DNA of 64,000 nt, taken from Flavobacteriaceae bacterium CRH. Its GTDB lineage: Bacteria > Bacteroidota > Bacteroidia > Flavobacteriales > Flavobacteriaceae. The translations under genes were made by a program, and so were the position numbers. The DNA is taken from positions 1-64,000 of the forward strand of contig LMAJ01000030.1 in NCBI GenBank assembly GCA_001507425.1, in the 5' to 3' direction. The notes beneath the pieces are model-generated. The model did no database searches, was not told the origin of the DNA, and saw nothing but the letters and a program-made list of their open reading frames with translations. Positions 34,733 through 43,447 of this stretch are shown piece by piece; position 1 is the first letter of the stretch, and each line of letters begins with the position of its first letter.

Positions 34733-36644
34733 TAACGGTTTACCCAACATCGACGATTTGCAAAATTTAGCAAACGAATTGTTCAAAGCCTTACCTAATG
34801 AGTTTCCCAAAGAAATTTCACTGAGTCCGGATAAAAATGAACATCCCCGTGCTGTAAAAGTTGCAGAAACGTTGTTGCAGGCCGGAAATTTAGGAGATCA
34901 TAATTTCTCCTCTATTCCTTTGCAGAATTTGGAAAATACACAATCTCCTCCTGCATTTAGCGGATTCGGTGTGTCTCCGGGTAGTTTTGGAAATAACGGA
35001 ATTTCATCTTTATATCCAAATACAACAACCGGATTTGATCCTAATAATGATGTTGCTCCATTAGGAATTCCACATCAAAATAATGTGAATCTTAATGATC
35101 CGCAAACGGGTTTCCACGATGCTAATTTTAACAATGGCGGGACAGCTCCATCTTATGAAAAAAATATTTTTTCAGATTTGAATCTGAACCAACAATATTT
35201 ACCATTTGAAATAGGGAATTTTTCTTTTGAAGCTGAATTAAACGCAGCATTAGCAATGGTTGATACACAATTTACAAAACGATTAAGTATACCTTCAAAT
35301 CCAATTGAAACGCCAGCTTCATATTATTTTTTAGAACAAAATCCTTTTGCTTTCGATAAAAAAAATGTGAATACTTTTGTTGGATCTTCTTTTAAACCGG
35401 AAGAATTCAACACATTAACCGGAACTGGTTTTAATGCAGAATTGATAAAAAAGGATTTTCCGATTTTAAGAGAAACCGTAAACGGAAAACCACTTGTTTG
35501 GTTTGATAATGCGGCAACAACTCAAAAACCACAATCGGTAATTGATCGTATTGCTTATTTCTATGAGCATGAAAATTCTAATATTCATCGTGCAGCTCAT
35601 GAACTGGCAGCCCGCGCATCTGATGCGTATGAAACGGCTCGCGAAAAAGTAAAAACGTTTTTGAATGCCAATTCTGTAAACGAAATTGTATTTGTGCGCG
35701 GAGCAACCGAAGGAATTAATCTTGTGGCACAAAGTTGGGGCGATCATAATTTAGTAGCCGGAGACGAAATTATTGTGAGCAATCTGGAACATCATGCTAA
35801 TATTGTTCCGTGGAAACGTCTGGCAGATAAAAAAGGCTTGAAATTAAGAGTAATTCCGGTTGATGATGACGGACAAATTTTGCTTGCTGAATATGCAAAA
35901 CTGTTGAATTCTAAAACCCGTTTGGTTGCTTTTACACAAGTTTCTAATGCACTTGGAACCGTAACTCCCGCCAAGAAAATGGTAGAAATGGCGCATGCAG
36001 CCGGAGCAAAAGTTTTAATTGACGGAGCACAATCTGTTTCGCACATGAAAGTTGATGTTCAGGATTTAAATCCGGATTGGCTCGTATTTTCAGGACACAA
36101 ACTTTTTGGACCAACGGGAATTGGTGCTTTATACGGAAAAGAAGATCTTTTAAACGAAATGGAACCCTATCAAGCTGGCGGAAATATGATTCAGGATGTC
36201 ACTTTTGAGGAAATAAAATACCACAAAGCTCCGAATCGTTTTGAAGCCGGAACAGGAAATATAGCTGATGCCATTGGTCTTGGCGCTGCCATAGATTATG
36301 TTACTAAACTAGGAATTGATACCATTGGACAATACGAACATTATTTGTTAGAATATGCGACAAGATTGTTGAAAGAAATTCCAGGCGTGAGATTGATAGG
36401 AACTGCTGCTAATAAAGCAAGTGTACTTTCATTCAATTTACAAGGATACACAAACGACCAGGTTGGTCAGGCTTTAAATAAAGAAGGTGTTGCGGTTAGA
36501 ACTGGACATCATTGTGCGCAGCCAATTTTACGAAGAATGGGCGTTGAAACAACAGTTCGTCCTTCCTTAGCATTTTATAACACTACACAAGACGTTGATA
36601 CATTTATCAAAACGTTGTGGGAACTTAAAAAAGTTAAGTTTTAA
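34713..36644 (+). CDS. Encapsulin cargo cysteine desulfurase (SufS-like) with long disordered N-terminus
   Basis: A 643-residue cargo enzyme. Residues 1 to about 240 are low-complexity, rich in Asn, Pro, Gly and Phe (for example SGFGVSPGSFGNNG), as expected of a cargo-loading domain. Residues about 245-643 are a SufS-type cysteine desulfurase: PLVWFDNAATTQKP, the PLP lysine Lys463 in FSGHKLFGPTG, and catalytic Cys601 in RTGHHCAQP. It releases sulfane sulfur from cysteine; in family 2A nanocompartments this sulfur accumulates inside the shell. Its start lies within the shell gene (20-base overlap), so the two are translated together. Normal SufS proteins are about 405 residues. Confidence 0.96.
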   Translation: MSTNTYNNGLPNIDDLQNLANELFKALPNEFPKEISLSPDKNEHPRAVKVAETLLQAGNLGDHNFSSIPLQNLENTQSPPAFSGFGVSPGSFGNNGISSLYPNTTTGFDPNNDVAPLGIPHQNNVNLNDPQTGFHDANFNNGGTAPSYEKNIFSDLNLNQQYLPFEIGNFSFEAELNAALAMVDTQFTKRLSIPSNPIETPASYYFLEQNPFAFDKKNVNTFVGSSFKPEEFNTLTGTGFNAELIKKDFPILRETVNGKPLVWFDNAATTQKPQSVIDRIAYFYEHENSNIHRAAHELAARASDAYETAREKVKTFLNANSVNEIVFVRGATEGINLVAQSWGDHNLVAGDEIIVSNLEHHANIVPWKRLADKKGLKLRVIPVDDDGQILLAEYAKLLNSKTRLVAFTQVSNALGTVTPAKKMVEMAHAAGAKVLIDGAQSVSHMKVDVQDLNPDWLVFSGHKLFGPTGIGALYGKEDLLNEMEPYQAGGNMIQDVTFEEIKYHKAPNRFEAGTGNIADAIGLGAAIDYVTKLGIDTIGQYEHYLLEYATRLLKEIPGVRLIGTAANKASVLSFNLQGYTNDQVGQALNKEGVAVRTGHHCAQPILRRMGVETTVRPSLAFYNTTQDVDTFIKTLWELKKVKF

Positions 36645-36653
36645 AATAAAAAC

Positions 36654-36680
36654 GAGTCAATGCTTTATAAACATTGACTC
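36654..36680 (+). terminator. Hairpin after the desulfurase gene
   Basis: GAGTCAATG and CATTGACTC arms around CTTTATAAA, 10 bases after the stop. There is no clear T run, so it may be an mRNA 3' stabiliser more than a terminator. Confidence 0.55.
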
Positions 36681-36723
36681 AGAGAAATAGTTACTTTTTT
36701 TGATATTTTAAGTAATTATAACC

Positions 36724-36755
36724 AAAAGGCGATTGTTTAATTACAATCGCCTTTT
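36724..36755. terminator. Bidirectional terminator
   Basis: AAAAGGCGATTG and CAATCGCCTTTT arms around an 8-base loop, with A and T runs on both sides. It lies between converging genes: the desulfurase on plus and the glycosyltransferase on minus. Confidence 0.8.
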
Positions 36756-36794
36756 ATACAATTTCTTTTTACTACTATTATACATCCTGATTTT

Positions 36795-37904
36795 TCAATA
36801 TTTGCCAATATAATTTGTATATAAAACATCTTTATTTTTTGCCAATCTATTGAAATACTCACGGTTATACACTACAGAAGCATGATTTACTTTATACTTT
36901 CCTGCTAGTTCATTATAATACATTGCTTTTTCTATCATGTTAATATTAGAATAGCAAACTGCAAGTTCTATTGCGGGCACAAAATTCCAGCAGTCAATTA
37001 CAGTCTTACTGATATCAGTGCTGGAAATTTTCAAAGTAAGAACAAATTCATACCAATATATGGCTTTTTTATAATCTTTGTTAATCTGATAAATAGAGGC
37101 TATCTCACAACATGACTCTGCCCTAGGAATGTCATATAAAAAGCTCTGGAAGAAGTATTTTAAAGCATTTTCCTGGTCATCTAATTTCTTGTAAATTTTG
37201 CCCATTTCATAGCAGGCGTTTATATTATCTTCTACAGCTCCCTCCTTTGTATCGAGAAACTTATTAAAGTATTCAATTGCTTCTTTATACTTTTCATGAT
37301 CTCTTAGTTCTCTGGCAAAATAATACAAGGATCTTGGAGAAAAAGGTATATTCTTTTGTCGCTGTTCTTCATAAATTTTTAAGTTCCGATCTGAAAAGGA
37401 TGCTATTTTTTTATGTGTTACAGCAATGTCAGACAATAAATACATATCACCAAATTGAATATATTCATGAACAGGATCATTCCATTTATAATTATTAGCT
37501 GTTTTTACGAGTCTTTCGCGATGAAAAGAATAAGAAGGATTATTATTTTCATCTACAACATAATTATACTTCATCAAAACCATGTCAATTTCAGGAGAAA
37601 GTGTTTTTTTGAGGTCCAGAAAGGCAATTTTGTCCTTTTCAATTATAATGTCATCTGCATCTAACCAAAGTTGGTATTCTTTTGTTGCTTTCGAAAAAGC
37701 AAAATTTCTTGCGGCAGCAAAATCATTTATCCATTCAAAATCATAGACTTTATCTGTAAATGAGTACGCTATCTCTTTTGTTTTATCAGTAGAACCTGTA
37801 TCAACTATTATAATTTCATCTACAATTTCCCTGATAGAGTCAAGACATTTTGCTAATGTCTGATCTTCATTTTTTACAATCATGCAAAGACTTATAGTTA
37901 TCAT
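36795..37904 (-). CDS. Family 2 glycosyltransferase with C-terminal TPR repeats
   Basis: A 369-residue protein. Residues 1 to about 190 are a GT-A glycosyltransferase domain: LCMIVKNEDQTLAKCLDSI at the start, IIIVDTGSTDKT, and the metal motif LDADD. Residues about 190-350 carry tetratricopeptide-like helices (RSLYYFARELRDHEKYKEAI, CYEMGKIYKKLDDQENALKY). Similar proteins transfer sugars to proteins or cell envelope glycans; the acceptor is unknown. It stands alone on the minus strand between two terminators. It is probably cytoplasmic. Confidence 0.88.
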   Translation of the reverse strand: MITISLCMIVKNEDQTLAKCLDSIREIVDEIIIVDTGSTDKTKEIAYSFTDKVYDFEWINDFAAARNFAFSKATKEYQLWLDADDIIIEKDKIAFLDLKKTLSPEIDMVLMKYNYVVDENNNPSYSFHRERLVKTANNYKWNDPVHEYIQFGDMYLLSDIAVTHKKIASFSDRNLKIYEEQRQKNIPFSPRSLYYFARELRDHEKYKEAIEYFNKFLDTKEGAVEDNINACYEMGKIYKKLDDQENALKYFFQSFLYDIPRAESCCEIASIYQINKDYKKAIYWYEFVLTLKISSTDISKTVIDCWNFVPAIELAVCYSNINMIEKAMYYNELAGKYKVNHASVVYNREYFNRLAKNKDVLYTNYIGKY

Positions 37905-38009
37905 ATCTGTAGTGATTTATTTTTGCAAAATTAAATTACCCAAAAGCCATTGATAACCTCTAAAAGATCTAATTATATCATAATAATATTTTTATCTTAA
38001 AGCAAAAAA

Positions 38010-38037
38010 AAACATATCCGTAAAACCGGATATGTTT
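38010..38037 (-). terminator. Terminator of rocD
   Basis: AACATATCCG and CGGATATGTT arms with a run of T on the minus strand (AAAAAAAAA on plus), directly downstream of the rocD stop. Confidence 0.8.
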
Positions 38038-38069
38038 AAAATATTTTTGAAATAATACTTAATTAATAA

Positions 38070-39323
38070 CTAATCTCTAAAATCATACAATGACTTTTCT
38101 ATAATTTCAAGACATTCGTGAATTTGGTCTTCTGTCATTACCAATGGTGGTGCTAATCTAATTTTATTTCCGTGCGTTGGTTTTGCTAATAATCCGTTGT
38201 CTCTGAATCTTAGGCAAATTTCCCAGGCTAAATCTGAATCTTCACCACAATTGATAACGATTGCATTTAATAAACCTTTACCACGAACTAAAGTAATTAA
38301 ATTGTTGCGTTCAGCGATTTCGTTAAGTCCTTTTCTCAAAATGATTCCTAAACGTTCTGCGTTTTCGGCTAATTTCTCCTCTTTAACCACTTCAAGTGCT
38401 GCGATTGCAACGGCTGCTGCAACAGGATTTCCTCCAAAAGTAGATCCGTGTTGTCCTGGTTTAATCACATTCATGATTTCGTTGTTTGCTAAAACTGCCG
38501 AAACCGGATAAACGCCACCAGAAATTGCTTTTCCTAAAATTAAAATATCAGGTTGTACGTTTTCATGATGAACGGCCAATAATTTTCCTGTGCGTGCAAT
38601 TCCGGTCTGAACTTCATCTGCAATAAATAACACATTGTGTTTTTCGCAAAGTGCTTTTGCTTTTGCCAAATATCCTTCTGACGGAACATAAACGCCCGCT
38701 TCACCCTGAATAGGTTCAACTAAAAATCCGGCTATATTTTTTGATGATTCTAAAACTCTTTCAAGAGCCTCAAGATTATCATATTCAATTTTTATAAATC
38801 CTTCAGTATAAGGTCCGAAGTTTTTACGCGCTCCTTCATCGTTAGAAAAAGAAATAATAGTAGTGGTTCTTCCATGAAAATTATTCTCACAAACAATAAT
38901 TTGTGCCAGATTTTCTTGAATCCCTTTTACTTCATACGCCCATTTTCTACAAAGTTTTAGGGCTGTTTCAACAGCTTCTGCACCCGTATTCATTGGCAAT
39001 ACTTTATCAAAACCAAAATAATTGGTTACGTATTCTTCGTAGTTTCCTAATCTATCATTGTAAAAAGCTCTCGAAGTCAAAGTTAGTTTTTGAGCCTGAT
39101 CGATCATTGCCTGTACAATTTTCGGATGGCAATGTCCTTGATTTACTGCAGAATAAGCAGATAAAAAGTCATAATACTTTTTACCGTCAACATCCCAGAC
39201 ATATACACCTTCTCCTCTTTCTAACACAACCGGAAGCGGATGATAATTATGAGCTCCGTATTTATTTTCTTTTTCGATTAAAACTTCTGATTTTGACGAA
39301 AGTATTTCTTGTGTATGTGCCAT
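38070..39323 (-). CDS. rocD: Ornithine--oxo-acid transaminase
   Basis: A 417-residue class III PLP aminotransferase that moves the delta-amino group of ornithine to 2-oxoglutarate in arginine/ornithine breakdown. It has the family start KYGAHNYHPLPVVLERGEG, FDKVLPMNTGAEAVETALKL, FHGRTTTIISFS, the VLFIADEVQTGIARTGK motif and the PLP lysine in LGKAISGGVYPVSA. HGSTFGGNPVAAAV is also conserved. It is divergent from an Lrp/AsnC regulator across 193 bases, so that regulator probably controls it. Confidence 0.95.
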   Translation of the reverse strand: MAHTQEILSSKSEVLIEKENKYGAHNYHPLPVVLERGEGVYVWDVDGKKYYDFLSAYSAVNQGHCHPKIVQAMIDQAQKLTLTSRAFYNDRLGNYEEYVTNYFGFDKVLPMNTGAEAVETALKLCRKWAYEVKGIQENLAQIIVCENNFHGRTTTIISFSNDEGARKNFGPYTEGFIKIEYDNLEALERVLESSKNIAGFLVEPIQGEAGVYVPSEGYLAKAKALCEKHNVLFIADEVQTGIARTGKLLAVHHENVQPDILILGKAISGGVYPVSAVLANNEIMNVIKPGQHGSTFGGNPVAAAVAIAALEVVKEEKLAENAERLGIILRKGLNEIAERNNLITLVRGKGLLNAIVINCGEDSDLAWEICLRFRDNGLLAKPTHGNKIRLAPPLVMTEDQIHECLEIIEKSLYDFRD

Positions 39324-39516
39324 GATAATTTATTTTATTGAATGCAAAAATATAAAATTTATTTATTTTAAGGGTGTAAATCGATATTTTTAACTTGTAT
39401 TGATTAACAATAAAATCAAATTACTTATTTTAAAATAAATAAAAGTCAATTCTATATTCGTAATCAAACATCAAATCATACTAATTTTTATCTTTACAAA
39501 AATTAAAAAGGATCGT

Positions 39517-39969
39517 ATGGATATTTTAGATGAGTTCGACGTAAAAATTATCAAAGAATTAGAGAAAGACGGAAGAGTCGCTTATTCGACAATCGCTACT
39601 AATTTAAAAATATCAAATACAATGGTACACCAACGTATTAACCGCTTGTTTGAACAAGGTATAATTACGGGCATTAAACCTATTTTAAACGAAAAGCAGA
39701 TTGGTTACGATTGGGCTTCTTTTACAGGAATTACACTGAATAAAGATTCTGATTCAGAAAGAATTATAGAAGCTTTAAAAGCAATTCCAGAAATTACAGA
39801 GTGTTATTTTGTTACGGGATCGTTTACGCTTTACCTGAAAATTACGGCCAAAAACCACGAACACATGCGTAAAATTTTATATGAAAAAATCGATAATATT
39901 CCCGGAATCGCCAAAACAGATTCGATGGTAGAATTGGGATGTGCCTTTAAGAGAAACATCTCTTTATGA
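39517..39969 (+). CDS. Lrp/AsnC family transcriptional regulator
   Basis: A 150-residue regulator. It has an N-terminal helix-turn-helix (DEFDVKIIKELEKDGRVAYS, NTMVHQRINRLFEQGII) and a C-terminal RAM/ligand-binding domain (ITECYFVTGSFTLYLKI). Family members sense amino acids. The divergent rocD gene suggests ornithine or arginine breakdown as its target. The shared 193-base AT-rich gap should hold both promoters and the operator; TATCTTTA near 39489 is a possible -7 element. Confidence 0.93.
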   Translation: MDILDEFDVKIIKELEKDGRVAYSTIATNLKISNTMVHQRINRLFEQGIITGIKPILNEKQIGYDWASFTGITLNKDSDSERIIEALKAIPEITECYFVTGSFTLYLKITAKNHEHMRKILYEKIDNIPGIAKTDSMVELGCAFKRNISL

Positions 39970-40001
39970 TTTAAAACCTAATTAGTTAATTTACTGATAT
40001 T

Positions 40002-40036
40002 AAACCTCAAAAGAAAGTTTGTTCTGAGGTTTTTTT
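40002..40036 (+). terminator. Terminator of the Lrp gene
   Basis: AAACCTCA and TGAGGTTT arms followed by TTTTTT, about 30 bases after the stop. Confidence 0.8.
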
Positions 40037-40077
40037 GTAGCATAATATTTCTGATATTTGTTAAAAATTGTAAAACA

Positions 40078-40851
40078 ATGAAAAATTCAGTCCTTCTTAT
40101 TTTTGCTACTATACTGTTATCTAACACTATAAACGCACAATTGAAACCTGTAAAGTACGCTGACGGAACTCAGGTATTAAATGGTTTATCTATAAAAGCT
40201 GCAAAAAAGAGCAGTCAGAATCCTGGAATACTACTTTTACCGGCCTGGTTAGGAATCGACAATGCTTCTAAAGAAATTGCTGAGAATTTATCTAAACTAG
40301 GTTACACTGTTTTTATCGCTGATATTTATGGCGAAGGAAATTATCCAAAAAACACAACCGAGGCAGGAAAACTGGCTGGTCATTATAAAACTAATGTTGC
40401 TGAATACCACAAAAGGATCAATTTAGCTTTGCAGGAATTAGTAAAATCAGGTGCAAATGCAGATAATATTGTAGCAATTGGATATTGTTTTGGAGGAACG
40501 GGAGTTCTTGAAGCTGCTCGCGTACATTTGAATGTAAAAGGAGTTGCTTCATTTCACGGTAGTTTGGGCAAAGATGCTGCAAGAGCTGTTGAACCTATTA
40601 CAGCTAAAGTTCTAGTTTGTCACGGTGCAGATGATCCTTATGAATCTAAGGAAGAAATAACTGCTTTTCAACAAGAAATGCGTGACTCAAAAGCCGACTG
40701 GCAAATGATTTATTATGCTAATGCCGTACACTCATTTACAAATCCTGAAGCCGGAAATGACAATTCTAAAGGTGCTGCTTATAATGCCGTTGCTGCAAAA
40801 AGATCTTTTGACCACTTACAGCTTTTTTTGAATGAAGTACTGAAAAAATAA
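40078..40851 (+). CDS. Exported dienelactone hydrolase family protein
   Basis: A 257-residue alpha/beta hydrolase with signal peptide LLIFATILLSNTINAQ. The nucleophile elbow is GYCFGGTG with a Cys, as in dienelactone hydrolases. The acid Asp is in CHGADDPY and the His in NAVHSFTNP, giving a complete Cys-Asp-His triad. Substrate is unknown; these enzymes open lactones or esters. It stands alone after a terminator. The gap to 41003 holds an inverted repeat (GCGGATTAAAC with GTTTAATCCG). Confidence 0.88.
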   Translation: MKNSVLLIFATILLSNTINAQLKPVKYADGTQVLNGLSIKAAKKSSQNPGILLLPAWLGIDNASKEIAENLSKLGYTVFIADIYGEGNYPKNTTEAGKLAGHYKTNVAEYHKRINLALQELVKSGANADNIVAIGYCFGGTGVLEAARVHLNVKGVASFHGSLGKDAARAVEPITAKVLVCHGADDPYESKEEITAFQQEMRDSKADWQMIYYANAVHSFTNPEAGNDNSKGAAYNAVAAKRSFDHLQLFLNEVLKK

Positions 40852-41003
40852 CGATTTAGAAATCGCACGCAGATGACGCGGATTAAACACAGATTGATGC
40901 AGATATTATTTATCCCACAGGCTAAAAGAAACCAGCGTAAGCCGTTTAATCCGTATCATTCGTGGGCAAAAAAATAACAACCAAAACCAACCAAAAATAA
41001 ACC

Positions 41004-41975
41004 ATGTCACACAGTCCAATTAGAAAAGACAAAACCTGCTTAAACTGCAGGCATGTAGTAGAGCAAAAATATTGTCCAAATTGCGGACAGGAAAATACAG
41101 ATAGCAGAAAAACATTTCACCATTTATTTATTCATTTCTTTGAGGATCTGACGCATTACGAAAATGCTTTTTGGAAAACGATTCGAAATTTACTTTTCAA
41201 ACCTTCCACGTTAACAAAAGAATATCTCTCAGGAAAAAGATTATCTTACCTTGCTCCTGTTCGTCTTTACATCTTCATTAGTTTTATTACTTTTTTAATG
41301 ATTGCGTTATTTCCCAGCCATGTAACTGATAATCTTAATAAGAGTGAAAAAGAAATTTCTACGAAACTCATGAGAAAAGACAAATCGGTAAATAATAAAA
41401 TTCATGTAAACAAACACATCGAATTAACTCCGATGAAAGAAATTGACTCTGTTCAAAAATATGGAAAGGAAGATGAGAAACTCTCAGAATTTGAGTATTG
41501 GGCTTATGAAAAGGCCGTTCATGTCACAGAGAAAAATACCACAATAGAGATTATTGAAAAATTCATTGAATCATTTGTTCATAATATTCCCAAAATACTA
41601 TTCATAATAATGCCGTTTTTTGCTTTCTTATTATGGCTTTTTCATGATAAAAGGAAATGGTACTACTTCGATCATGGCATTTTTACGCTTCACTATTTTT
41701 CATTTTTACTTTTAATATTCCTCATCTTATTTATTATCAATAAAGTAATTGGCATTTTTGGAGCAAATAGTCCAATAGCTTTTATTTCTGACATTGCAAA
41801 TATTGTTGGAGTACTCTGGATGTTCTACTATTTTTATCCGGCGCACCACCGTTTTTATGGAGAATCCAGATTTGTTTCATTTGTTAAAAGTGTTTTCTTA
41901 TTCTTTATAAATTCCTTTTTTATTCTATTTTTACTTACTCTTTATGTAGTTTACATATTCATTAATTTACACTAA
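41004..41975 (+). CDS. DUF3667 membrane protein with zinc ribbon
   Basis: A 323-residue protein. The N-terminus has a zinc-ribbon pair, CLNCRHVVEQKYCPNCGQEN, then the DUF3667 core TFHHLFIHFFEDLTHYENAF and LFKPSTLTKEYLSGKR. About five membrane helices follow, with a charged insert between helices 1 and 2. Function is unknown; the family is common in Bacteroidota. It precedes the M28 peptidase gene by 9 bases on the same strand. Confidence 0.85.
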   Translation: MSHSPIRKDKTCLNCRHVVEQKYCPNCGQENTDSRKTFHHLFIHFFEDLTHYENAFWKTIRNLLFKPSTLTKEYLSGKRLSYLAPVRLYIFISFITFLMIALFPSHVTDNLNKSEKEISTKLMRKDKSVNNKIHVNKHIELTPMKEIDSVQKYGKEDEKLSEFEYWAYEKAVHVTEKNTTIEIIEKFIESFVHNIPKILFIIMPFFAFLLWLFHDKRKWYYFDHGIFTLHYFSFLLLIFLILFIINKVIGIFGANSPIAFISDIANIVGVLWMFYYFYPAHHRFYGESRFVSFVKSVFLFFINSFFILFLLTLYVVYIFINLH

Positions 41976-41984
41976 ACATAAAAA

Positions 41985-43001
41985 ATGAAAAAAACCTTAA
42001 TTCTGTTATTAATTGCCTCTGCATTTTCATGTAAGAATGCCCAGTCAGTTGTATCTAAAGATAATTCAGATCCAACTAAGTACGTGAAAGTGATTAGCGA
42101 AAAAGATCTAAAAACAATGTTATATATTGTTGCTTCAGATGAAATGGAAGGTCGCGAAACGGGCTCAAAAGGCCAGAAAAAAGCGGGTGTTTACATGATC
42201 GAGCAATACAAAAAAAATGGTGTTTCGTTTCCTAAAGGCGCAAAAGATTATTACCAAACGGTTCCTGCTGCTTTTTTGAATGCAAAAAGAAATGAAAACT
42301 TACCCGATTCTGAAAATATTTGGGCATACATCGAAGGTTCTGAAAAACCGGATGAAGTTCTTGTAATTTCAGCACATTACGACCATGTTGGTATTAAAAA
42401 CGGAGAAGTTTATAACGGAGCTGATGATGATGGTTCCGGTACTGTTGCTGTTATGGAAATTGCAAAAGCATTTGCAAAAGCTAAAAAAGACGGACACGGA
42501 CCAAAACGTTCTATTTTATTCCTTCATGTTACTGGCGAAGAGCATGGTTTACACGGTTCACGTTACTATTCTGAAAACCCGTTATTTCCTATTACAAACA
42601 CTATTACCGATATTAACATCGATATGATTGGCCGTCGCGATGTAGAACATGCAAAAACAAATAATTATGTTTATGTAATTGGTGCTGACAGATTATCGAC
42701 AGATTTACACAATACTGTTGTAGCTCAAAATGAGAAGTACATCAAAATGGACTTAGATTTTAAGTTTAATGACCCAAAAGATCCAAATCATTTTTATGAG
42801 CGTTCTGATCATTATAACTTTGCAAAACATGGCATTCCGGCTGTTTTCCTTTTTAACGGAGTTCACGAAGATTACCATGGAAAAGGCGACGAACCTGAAA
42901 AAATAGAATATGATGCTTTAACTAAAAGAACTCAACTTGCTTTTGTTATTGCCTGGGATTTAGCAAATAGAGAAAATAGACCAGTAGTGGATAAGAAATA
43001 A
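41985..43001 (+). CDS. M28 family zinc aminopeptidase lipoprotein
   Basis: A 338-residue lipoprotein whose signal ends in the lipobox SAFSC (Cys16). The M28 metal ligands are visible in order: SAHYDHVG, NGADDDGSGT, HVTGEEHGLHGS with catalytic Glu-Glu, INIDMIGRRD, and the last His in FLFNGVHEDYHG. It cleaves N-terminal residues from peptides in the periplasm or at the outer membrane. It probably shares an mRNA with the DUF3667 gene. Confidence 0.93.
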   Translation: MKKTLILLLIASAFSCKNAQSVVSKDNSDPTKYVKVISEKDLKTMLYIVASDEMEGRETGSKGQKKAGVYMIEQYKKNGVSFPKGAKDYYQTVPAAFLNAKRNENLPDSENIWAYIEGSEKPDEVLVISAHYDHVGIKNGEVYNGADDDGSGTVAVMEIAKAFAKAKKDGHGPKRSILFLHVTGEEHGLHGSRYYSENPLFPITNTITDINIDMIGRRDVEHAKTNNYVYVIGADRLSTDLHNTVVAQNEKYIKMDLDFKFNDPKDPNHFYERSDHYNFAKHGIPAVFLFNGVHEDYHGKGDEPEKIEYDALTKRTQLAFVIAWDLANRENRPVVDKK

Positions 43002-43080
43002 ATTTCTGAGGGAACTAAAGGTTCTGAGCCTTTTAAAACGCTAAGAATTGAATTTATTATACTATTATTATGGAAACATA

Positions 43081-43300
43081 GCCCACGGTTTCAACCGTGG
43101 GGAACATAATAATTATCACAAAACGTATCCCACTTTTGAAACCGTGGGGAACATTATAATTATCACAAAACGTTATTGCAAAACGTCTCCCACGGTTGAA
43201 ACCGTGGGCTATATTTGAAATATGAAATGGTATTTGAAACCGTGGGCTATATTTGAAATATGAAATGGTAGTTGAAACCTTGGGCTATGTTTGAAATATG
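43081..43300. repeat. Palindrome array (CCCACGGTTTCAACCGTGGG family)
   Basis: About five copies, intact or partial, of CCCACGGTTTCAACCGTGGG separated by ACATAATAATTATCACAAAACG or ATATTTGAAATATGAAATGG. The logic is the same as the array at 5801-6270. No genes are seen in the 446-base gap. Confidence 0.85.
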
Positions 43301-43343
43301 AAATGGTAGATGTTTAATAGCATTACATTTCTAGATAAAAAGC

Positions 43344-43378
43344 AAAAAGGGATGAATTTTTAAACTCATCCCTTTTTT
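43344..43378. terminator. Bidirectional terminator between M28 gene and rho
   Basis: AAAAAGGGATGA and TCATCCCTTTTT arms with A and T tails, between converging genes. Confidence 0.82.
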
Positions 43379-43447
43379 ATGTTATATATAATCACAAAGT
43401 AAAAAACCTCAGAACCTTAGTCCCTCAGCACCTTAGAACTTTTACCT

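Noticed and set aside
17145..36680. Polysaccharide utilisation locus
   Set aside because: SusCD and sulfatases are present, but there is no glycoside hydrolase, lyase, or hybrid two-component or sigma/anti-sigma regulator nearby; cysteine and sulfur genes fit better.
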